A stretch of DNA of 64,000 bases from Paucibacter sp. TC2R-5 (GTDB lineage: Bacteria > Pseudomonadota > Gammaproteobacteria > Burkholderiales > Burkholderiaceae_C). The stretch lies in contig NZ_JAJIRQ010000001.1 of assembly GCF_025717605.1 (NCBI RefSeq), positions 278,915 to 342,914 of the forward strand. Direction: 5' to 3'. Under the pieces are notes generated by a model, which did no database searches, was not told where the DNA came from, and worked only from the letters and a program-made list of their open reading frames with translations. The position numbers were made by a program, and so were the translations under genes. Positions 58,801 to 64,000 of this stretch are shown here, one piece after another; positions within the stretch are counted from its first letter, which is position 1; each line of letters begins with the position of its first letter.

Positions 58801-59262
58801 ATGAACTCAGCCAATTTCACTCGCCATGCAGCCCGTTTTGTTGCCTTGACCGTCTTCTCAGCGCTGGCCTCGGTCGGCTCGGCTCAAGCCCATCAGTTCA
58901 CCGGCGAAGCGCTTGACGATGCTGCTCTCTCGCAAGTTCACGGCGGTTTTGGCGAGGCCTTGCTTGGGCCTTTGATGGCCGGCACGGTTAACACGCAGCA
59001 CGTAGAGATGGAAGACTATTCTCGCCAACTGCCGACTTTGCAGGCCCTGCTGGCCATGGCCAACAATGCGCCGCGCCACGGCGACATCACCGTGCGCATC
59101 AATGAAGCGGCACGCAGCCAAATCAGTATGATCATGCCGGCCGCTGCTGTGCTGACCATCCCGGTTTTTGGCATGTTCATGCTGCCGATGCTGCCCGCCA
59201 CGTCCTTGCAAAATCTGGCGCAGAACCAGCCCAAGCAACAGTGCATCAAGACGCCTTGCTGA
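58801..59262 (+). CDS. Exported protein with double-glycine-like motif after the signal peptide
   Basis: This 153-residue protein begins with a Sec signal (MNSANFTRHAARFVALTVFSALASVGSAQA, cleavage near residue 30). It continues with GEALDDAALSQVHGGFG, which resembles the L-D-A-x-L-x-x-V-x-GG leader motif of class II bacteriocins and of pilin-like DUF6160 proteins; the Gly pair is at 48-49. The mature part has a Met/Pro-rich hydrophobic stretch (about 112-135) and ends with two Cys. No processing peptidase or ABC exporter is nearby. The AGGAGAG ribosome site supports the ATG at 58801. Family not identified. Confidence 0.72.
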   Translation: MNSANFTRHAARFVALTVFSALASVGSAQAHQFTGEALDDAALSQVHGGFGEALLGPLMAGTVNTQHVEMEDYSRQLPTLQALLAMANNAPRHGDITVRINEAARSQISMIMPAAAVLTIPVFGMFMLPMLPATSLQNLAQNQPKQQCIKTPC

Positions 59263-59306
59263 AAATGAATGGGCCGGCCGGGCTCGGTCAAACGCCCACC
59301 ACCTGA

Positions 59307-59588
59307 TCAGCGCGCTATCGGGGCCGCCCGAAGTTTCAGCCCGACCGTTTCGGTCCCTCTCTGTCGGTCACATCTGATGCTTGGTCCTGTTGGGGTGTGG
59401 CGCCCAAATTTGGGCAGCCAATCATCGGGATGCCGCGGAAGGACACGGACCTGGCAAGACCCCTCCACCCGAGACGCCTCTGGATCGCGTCTCAGTGCCT
59501 CGGCTTCAGTAAGGCGACAGTTCGAGAGGCCAATCTTGCAGGTGACTGGGTTGCGCATCAGCCAATACCAGAACTCGACTTGTTTCAT
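59307..59588 (-). CDS. Small conserved-type protein of unknown function
   Basis: This 93-residue frame begins MKQVEFWYWLMRNPVTCKIGLSNCRLTEAEALRRDPEASRVEGSCQVRVLP. It resembles a small family widespread in Burkholderiales that starts MK.(I/V)E(Y/F)WYW..., with a TEAEAL..P.A....GS.EVR pattern; I recall the pattern but no function. An AGGAAG ribosome site precedes it. It lies 47 nt after the 88-residue gene on the same strand, so both may share the LexA-box promoter. The tail after residue 55 does not look conserved. Confidence 0.58.
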   Translation of the reverse strand: MKQVEFWYWLMRNPVTCKIGLSNCRLTEAEALRRDPEASRVEGSCQVRVLPRHPDDWLPKFGRHTPTGPSIRCDRQRGTETVGLKLRAAPIAR

Positions 59589-59635
59589 AGCATGAGCTTC
59601 CTGTGACTTTGCTCGATCCCGGGGATCGCTTTTCT

Positions 59636-59902
59636 TTATGCTGCTAGCAGGGCATCGGCTGGATCGTCTTTGTAGTGCCGGGTGGGGGCTGCGGCCAAGA
59701 TCTCATTTGCAACGCTCCTGCTTTCTGCCAGCAGTGGCCGAAGTTCTGGATCAGCCTTGATGCGTCGCCAGGCAGCTCTGATCGGCAAGGCGAACTGAGG
59801 GCGCAGTCGTGCAATGGCTTGAAGCTGCGGCCCATGCCGCTCAGGCAAAACTTTCCACCAGGACACGATGCTGTCGGGATCGGTGAGGTTCAGGATCATC
59901 AT
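59636..59902 (-). CDS. Small protein of unknown function behind a LexA box
   Basis: This 88-residue helical protein opens MMILNLTDPDSIVSWWKVLPERHGPQLQAIARLRPQFALPIRAAWRRI, recalling a small Burkholderiales family with the DP..I..WW.V.PERHGPQL pattern. Function is unknown. The start is ATG at 59902 or 59899; longer readings run through the LexA-box region. The near-consensus LexA box lies 23-42 bp upstream, so expression is probably DNA-damage-inducible. Confidence 0.68.
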   Translation of the reverse strand: MMILNLTDPDSIVSWWKVLPERHGPQLQAIARLRPQFALPIRAAWRRIKADPELRPLLAESRSVANEILAAAPTRHYKDDPADALLAA

Positions 59903-59924
59903 TGAGCTCCGGCTGGATGGCTTG

Positions 59925-59944
59925 TACTGGTTAAATATACAGTA
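59925..59944 (-). promoter_or_regulatory. LexA (SOS) box
   Basis: Minus-strand TACTGTATATTTAACCAGTA matches 17 of 20 positions of the E. coli-type box TACTGTATATATATACAGTA, with perfect TACTG...CAGTA ends at the correct spacing. It is placed just upstream of the 88-residue gene. Confidence 0.75.
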
Positions 59945-59965
59945 TTTATGGGCGTGTTGCCAATG

Positions 59966-60828
59966 GATTTGAACGTGCCCAGATGCCGGACTTGACGGCG
60001 TTGACTTCACTCCGAGTCGTATCGGCGATTCCGCCCGTGCGGCAAATGCGAGCGCAACCGCCAACACCTTGAGCAGGGTGAAGCAAGGCTGCGAAGACGA
60101 TGCGGCGAATGGCAGCGACAGGGTCAGTGTCAGCGCGGCGACACTGCTGTATCAAAGCATGGCGAACGCATGGTCAATTCGGCATAACCGCATGTTTAAG
60201 TGCCGCCAACCGCACAGAGACCGCATGTTCTGCTCGGACTTACGTCATGTGTGGGAACCCGTCCTAACCCTCGCACCTTGCACCCCTTAGCCAGGATTCG
60301 ACGGGGGCAAGCCCTTGGTCGGAAATTTTTCCGGGACTTCCAAGCTGGCCCTATAAGGACCGAGGGAATCAGCCGATAGGGAGCCCTACGGTGTGATGTG
60401 ATCTTGGATCATGGCGGCCCGGCTGTTCCTGGCGCTTCGGTCTTCTTCGCCGCCAAGCTTGAGCCGACCTTCGCAGCCTGGCCAACTGAACCGCACAGAG
60501 GCCATTCGGGAAATATGGCGGAACTTGGCCCTATAAGCACTTGTGTGGTTTCCGGCCCTTGATCAGGTGTCTTTTTTCACTTTTCGCAAAAGCTCAAATT
60601 GCTCGGGGTTTGCTCGGTCCTGCCGCAAGTCTGCAGCCGAGCAACGACCTTGCCTAGAGTGGCGGGAATTGCCCCCTAGGCTATGGGATTGGTGAGTGCG
60701 GCCCGGGACTCCAACATGGAGTCATTGCACGGGCGCGTCTGGCGGCCGTGCCGCCGGACCCTCGACGCGGTGACGTAGGAGCTGGCAATTCTGTTTCACC
60801 GCGCTAAACGATAGGCAGGGAACAAATC
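59966..60828. other. Long intergenic region upstream of metacaspase
   Basis: About 860 nt without a gene I can support on either strand. It carries a direct repeat of a TGGCCCTATAAG-AC sequence (60346 and 60526) and an imperfect long stem TGCTCGG / CCGAGCA around 60610-60642. The metacaspase ribosome site (AGGGA) is at its end. Confidence 0.6.
60345..60540 (+). repeat. Direct repeat TGGCCCTATAAG(G/C)AC, 180 bp apart
   Basis: CTGGCCCTATAAGGAC at 60345-60360 and CTTGGCCCTATAAGCAC at 60524-60540. The CTATAA part is -10-like. No matching -35 boxes were found, so tandem promoters are only one possibility. Confidence 0.5.
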
Positions 60829-61659
60829 ATGGCCTCACAACGTCGAGCCCTTTGCGTGGGCATCAACCATTTCAAAAATTTGCCCAACGCGACGCTTCAG
60901 GGCTGCGTCAACGATGCGCACGACATGCAGTCGCTACTCAGCGCCAAGCTAGGCTTCAGTGCTGCTGACATCACCGTCTTGGCGGACGCCCAGGCGACCA
61001 AGGCAACAATCATGAGCAAGCTGCAGGGCATGGTGGCCGATGCCAAGGCGGGCAAGCTGAACTATTTGGTTTTCAGCCTGTCCAGTCACGGCACCCAGGT
61101 ACCCGACTTGAGCGGCGACGAACCTGACCGAGCCGATGAGGCCTTTTGCCCCCATGATTTGATCGCCGTGGGCGGCAACTGGGACCCCGCCCACATCATC
61201 ACCGACGACGAGTTGCACGATCTCTTCGTGCAGCTGCCGGCCAATGTGCTGCTTGAGGTCTATCTGGACACTTGTCACAGCGGTACCGGCCTGAAGGCCT
61301 TAGACCTGGCCGCAGACCGCCGGCCGCGCTATCTGCCACCGCCGACATTGGCTGGCTTTTTGGCACTGGATGGGCGGCGCCCTCGCGGGCTCAGGCACAC
61401 GCTCAGCGCCAAGGCTTTGTCGCACAATATTCTATGGGCTGCCTGTCGCTCAGACCAGACCAGCGCAGACGCACATATCGCCGGCGGCTGGCATGGCGCC
61501 TTCACCTATTTCTTCTGCAAGGAGATGATGAGTGGAGGCAACCTGCTGGCCCGCAAGGACGTGCTGACCAAGGTCCGGGCGGATTTGGTTGCCGGCCACT
61601 ACAACCAAACGCCGCAACTCGAAGCCGATGCAACCAACCGAAATACAACGTTGGCCTGA
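60829..61659 (+). CDS. Metacaspase-like caspase-family protease (peptidase C14)
   Basis: This 276-residue protein is a single p20-like caspase-hemoglobinase domain. It opens RALCVGINHFKNLPNATLQGCVNDAHDMQSLL. The catalytic His87 lies in FSLSSHGTQ and Cys149 in VYLDTCHSGTG. WAACRSDQTSADAHIAGGWHGAFTYFF follows. Bacterial metacaspases cleave after Arg/Lys and are linked to stress or programmed death in some species. No extra effector or sensor domain is present, and no signal peptide, so it acts in the cytoplasm. Confidence 0.92.
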   Translation: MASQRRALCVGINHFKNLPNATLQGCVNDAHDMQSLLSAKLGFSAADITVLADAQATKATIMSKLQGMVADAKAGKLNYLVFSLSSHGTQVPDLSGDEPDRADEAFCPHDLIAVGGNWDPAHIITDDELHDLFVQLPANVLLEVYLDTCHSGTGLKALDLAADRRPRYLPPPTLAGFLALDGRRPRGLRHTLSAKALSHNILWAACRSDQTSADAHIAGGWHGAFTYFFCKEMMSGGNLLARKDVLTKVRADLVAGHYNQTPQLEADATNRNTTLA

Positions 61660-61851
61660 AAGCACGAGTTCAAGCCCAGCTCCCTGAGCGCTGCAGTCCC
61701 CGGAACGCAAGCCGTTGTCAGAGGTAGCGGCGTGATTCAAAGATGGGTAGCACTTTGACCTGGCAACCTGAGCGCATTCCTCGAAGTGTTAGGGAGGGGG
61801 CAGCGGCAGCGTTGAATAGCAAATCAAGTAGTTCAGATCGAGCAAGTGGCG

Positions 61852-61881
61852 AGCCGCATCGGGCAACTGGTGCGGCTTTTT
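61852..61881 (+). terminator. Rho-independent terminator after metacaspase
   Basis: Stem AGCCGCA/TGCGGCT with a 12-nt loop followed by five T, about 190 nt after the metacaspase stop. Confidence 0.7.
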
Positions 61882-62074
61882 GCTATGCGTTCAAATCGGG
61901 TTTGCCCGATCGCTTGGTGCCTAGAGTGGAAGTTCTGAAGTTGCCTCGATGGTCAGAAATGACTACAGGGGTTTGCAGGTTTGGACAATTCAATGCCCGT
62001 GGTAAAAACTATTCAAATCGGCGGTTTGGTACGAGGTTTGCGTCAGCCAGTCGAGATGCCGAAACCAAATATTG

Positions 62075-62110
62075 GCGGAGTCGCCTCGATATATGAAAGC
62101 GGAGTCGCCT
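62075..62110. repeat. Direct repeat GCGGAGTCGCCT
   Basis: Two exact 12-bp copies 24 bp apart (62075-62086; 62099-62110), just upstream of the GIY-YIG gene. They could be regulator sites. Confidence 0.6.
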
Positions 62111-62133
62111 GATCACCTAGTTAGGAATCGCAA

Positions 62134-62841
62134 ATGCAACTCCCCCCTGTCCCAGGCGTCTACGTCGTCGAGCTGCTTAACGAGGAGCCGATCTCGGTAA
62201 ACGCTGATCGCCCGGTGATCGCGGAGCGCTGCATCAAGGTTACGCGGGCGAACTGCAAATACGGAAAGGCTGCGAACTTGGCTCGAAGGCAACGGGAGTA
62301 TCACAAGACTTTCGGCGCACAGAACGTTCGCTTTCGGTTCTTCAGCACTACGGAGCAGCACGCGCTTGTTGAAGCGCTGGTTGGGCAGCGACTAGCGGCT
62401 TTCCGAATCCCCGGAGTGACCGGAAGGCTGAACGAATGGCTGCAAGGTATTGCCGCTCACGAAGTGGAGGCGGTCGTCAAATCCATCTTGGCCACACTCC
62501 CAACAAGCGCACCTACATTGGGCTCTGGGCCAACGAGCAATCGTGTCGCGCGCCCGGTTTCACAAGATCCGGTCGGTGTCTCACCCACCAGATTGGTTGA
62601 AGCCGCACGTTACCTAGAACGGCAAGCAATGTCAGTCAGCCTGTTGAGAGACCTGCATCACTCGCCTCGTAGGGATGAGACCTTCGCAGCGACTCTCCGG
62701 TACTTCAGCAAAAAGACTGAGCTTCGGCTGAACAATCAGCTCTACGGCGCACGTCTGATCTTTGTTGCCGCCGAACACCGGGCAACCGGCCTACCTTTCG
62801 AACAGTTGGTCCAAGCGGCTCTGCGACGACACCCGAGGTGA
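62134..62841 (+). CDS. GIY-YIG nuclease-fold protein
   Basis: This 235-residue protein has a GIY-YIG-like N-terminal domain: PVPGVYVVEL, CIKVTRANCKYGKAANLARRQREY (K-x-G-K...R pattern, 42-52) and FRIPGVTGRLNEWLQGI (Glu101 as metal ligand). The C-terminal half (about 140-235) is helical and unassigned. Such domains occur in homing endonucleases, restriction enzymes and phage or plasmid proteins. An AGGAA ribosome site precedes the ATG. Confidence 0.8.
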   Translation: MQLPPVPGVYVVELLNEEPISVNADRPVIAERCIKVTRANCKYGKAANLARRQREYHKTFGAQNVRFRFFSTTEQHALVEALVGQRLAAFRIPGVTGRLNEWLQGIAAHEVEAVVKSILATLPTSAPTLGSGPTSNRVARPVSQDPVGVSPTRLVEAARYLERQAMSVSLLRDLHHSPRRDETFAATLRYFSKKTELRLNNQLYGARLIFVAAEHRATGLPFEQLVQAALRRHPR

Positions 62842-63043
62842 TGCTTGCGATGTAGGTCAACCGGATCGCCAACGGCCAGGGTGGCACGCCGCCGCCAACA
62901 CGCATAGCTGGCAAGAAGCCTTCGTCGGCATGGAGATTCAAAGCCCGTGCGGCGCCGATATGTCGAGTTGCCGTGCGTAGGCCAGCGTGGAGGCGGAACG
63001 CAGTAGCAGAAGGCATGCCAGATAGATCAAATGGAGGTTTTAG

Positions 63044-63247
63044 ATGGAACGACGTAAATTTTCAGCAGTGAGGTCGAGCTGGCGCGGATTGGGTGTCTTG
63101 GCCGATGAGGTCAAAGCATCTGCTGACCGGGCTTGTTTGGCTATCGACAACGCGTTGGAATTCGTGGCCCAGAGTAACGCGCGAATCGAGGCAATGGAGT
63201 TGGCGGCCGCTCAAAGCCTTGTTGCTCAGCGCTCGTCAGCCAATTGA
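63044..63247 (+). CDS. Small protein of unknown function
   Basis: This 67-residue, Ala/Glu-rich helical protein (coiled-coil-like, LADEVKASADRACLAIDNALEFVAQ) is preceded by GGAGG at good spacing. No family is recognised. Its codon use and size suit a mobile-element accessory gene. Confidence 0.5.
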   Translation: MERRKFSAVRSSWRGLGVLADEVKASADRACLAIDNALEFVAQSNARIEAMELAAAQSLVAQRSSAN

Positions 63248-63286
63248 CCGGGGCGTCTATCGATATATTGGGGGTTTCGTGCCCGT

Positions 63287-63487
63287 GTGAGGGTGGCGGC
63301 AACTGAGGCCAGCTACCGCAAGCAGATGGGCCTGCGGGGTGCCAAGTTCGACGGCATGCGCTGCAAAGCGATGCCCGACCGAATGCCCTTGCTTGCGTTT
63401 GACGAGCAAGACCCTACCGAACCCCTGCGCTGGTCGCCCGGCGCTGCTGTAGCCCCGTCTGAGCCCGTGGGCGAGGGGGCTGCATGA
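63287..63487 (+). CDS. Small protein of unknown function, coupled to the next gene
   Basis: This 66-residue frame (GTG at 63287; ATG at 63326 is an alternative) overlaps the following ATG by 4 nt (ATGA), which supports both being real and translationally coupled. A GGGGG lies upstream. No domain is recognised. Confidence 0.5.
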   Translation: MRVAATEASYRKQMGLRGAKFDGMRCKAMPDRMPLLAFDEQDPTEPLRWSPGAAVAPSEPVGEGAA

Positions 63488-63936
63488 AGGGCAAGCTCAC
63501 CGTTTACCAGATCGAGCTGATGAAGTACCTGCTGGCGGGCTCGCCCGCCGGCTCCGGGGCGATCGACTTTGACGAGCTGCTGGGCCTGCTTAGCTGGGCG
63601 CCGACGAAGGCGGCGGCCCACTTCTCCCTCCGGGCGCTCACCCGCCGGGGCTTGATTCAAAAGCTGCCCAACCTGGCAACCCGAAGGGGAAGGCAGCGGG
63701 TTTGCCTGGAACTGACAGAACTGGGAAAGCAAGCCCTGGACCCAAGACTGACCCCAAGCCAGGAGAAAAGCCCAAGCCCGGAGAAAAGCCTTCTCACGCC
63801 CGGGGTTCCCTTTCTTGAAGAGGCAGATTTAGCGTTTTCTGGTTTAACACCTCCTGGTCAAGGCTTTCTAACGCCCGGGGTTCCTTCTCTTGAAGATGAG
63901 GATTTCCAGCCAGAAGAGTTCATTGTTGAACCATAA
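63484..63936 (+). CDS. Winged-helix-like protein with repeated C-terminal tail
   Basis: This 150-residue protein has an N-terminal winged-helix-like domain (about residues 1-85: LTVYQIELMKYLLAG...RALTRRGLIQKLP... RRGRQRVCLELTELGKQAL). An acidic tail has two copies of LTPGVPxLEEADL-like sequence (LLTPGVPFLEEADLAF, FLTPGVPSLEDEDFQ). It may be a DNA-binding replication or control protein of a mobile element. It is the last gene in the window, followed by an A/T-rich stretch. Confidence 0.72.
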   Translation: MKGKLTVYQIELMKYLLAGSPAGSGAIDFDELLGLLSWAPTKAAAHFSLRALTRRGLIQKLPNLATRRGRQRVCLELTELGKQALDPRLTPSQEKSPSPEKSLLTPGVPFLEEADLAFSGLTPPGQGFLTPGVPSLEDEDFQPEEFIVEP

Positions 63937-64000
63937 AAAGATTGTGTTTTTAGGGTCTTTTTTTGGTTGCTTTTCTTAGTCGCCCCGGGGTTAGCTAAGT

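Larger units (their letters stand above)
61660..62133. other. Intergenic region
   Basis: 474 nt without a supported gene. It has a terminator (61852-61881) and a direct repeat GCGGAGTCGCCT (62075-62086 and 62099-62110). Confidence 0.6.

Noticed and set aside
59636..60067. Longer (143-residue) version of the LexA-box gene
   Set aside because: It would be translated through the LexA box and promoter region; the ATG at 59902/59899 is preferred.
60659..60676. TGGC...TTGC resembling a sigma-54 promoter
   Set aside because: Spacing between GG and GC is 8 nt instead of 10.
61743..62096. 117-residue open frame
   Set aside because: Runs through a Rho-independent terminator and a direct repeat, has no domain and no ribosome site.

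Overview
The window looks like a chromosomal segment of a GC-rich betaproteobacterium. The order Burkholderiales, probably a Roseateles/Paucibacter/Leptothrix-type genus, is inferred from codon use and gene content: a pyrR-pyrB-inactive pyrC cluster, a GbsR-cydAB locus, DUF2975/XRE pairs, PEP-CTERM and two-partner secretion genes. No rRNA or marker protein fixes the genus.

Positions 1-5.7 kb hold a two-partner secretion pair: the 3' part of a large TpsA exoprotein with MBG repeats, and its TpsB transporter. From 5.8 to 20.6 kb is housekeeping DNA: S9 peptidase, MoxR ATPase, diheme cytochrome c, HD-GYP protein, peptide-binding protein, tRNA-Thr(CGU), fructose-bisphosphatase, aminopeptidase N, prfB with its programmed +1 frameshift, an apparently orphan DUF4212 protein, an alpha/beta hydrolase, a GNAT enzyme and an ArsC-like protein. 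From 20.7 to 36 kb come a C-terminally truncated acyl-CoA synthetase, a four-gene DUF2975/XRE operon, a GbsR-cydA-cydB operon of the short bd type, a candidate leaderless or small RNA, a SET-domain protein, alaS and a succinate-semialdehyde dehydrogenase. From 36.2 to 50.7 kb are an Oar-like TonB-dependent receptor with two inverted LacI-type operator sequences upstream, a 5'-nucleotidase lipoprotein, a receiver-TPR regulator, the six-gene yqgE-ruvX-pyrR-pyrB-pyrC'-plsC operon (divergent from a photolyase), and an esterase.

From about 50.7 kb to the end the character changes. Genes are sparser, codon use is more mixed and intergenic spaces are long. This part holds a PEP-CTERM protein, a truncated integrase next to a 28-bp tRNA-Gly 3'-end fragment (a likely old island boundary), strong perfect hairpins and dispersed repeats, a GDSL esterase, an NHL-propeller lipoprotein, exported proteins of unknown function, a small gene pair behind a near-consensus LexA box, a metacaspase, a GIY-YIG protein and a set of small phage- or plasmid-like genes.

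The most interesting items are the LexA-controlled two-gene unit (59.3-59.9 kb), the exported protein carrying a double-glycine-like motif after a Sec signal (58.8 kb), the self-contained transcript candidate at 30.25-30.43 kb, the DUF2975/XRE/Pro-rich/exported operon (22.3-24.6 kb), and the tRNA-Gly/integrase remnant with its surrounding hairpins. All assignments come from reading the sequence and family knowledge; no search was run.
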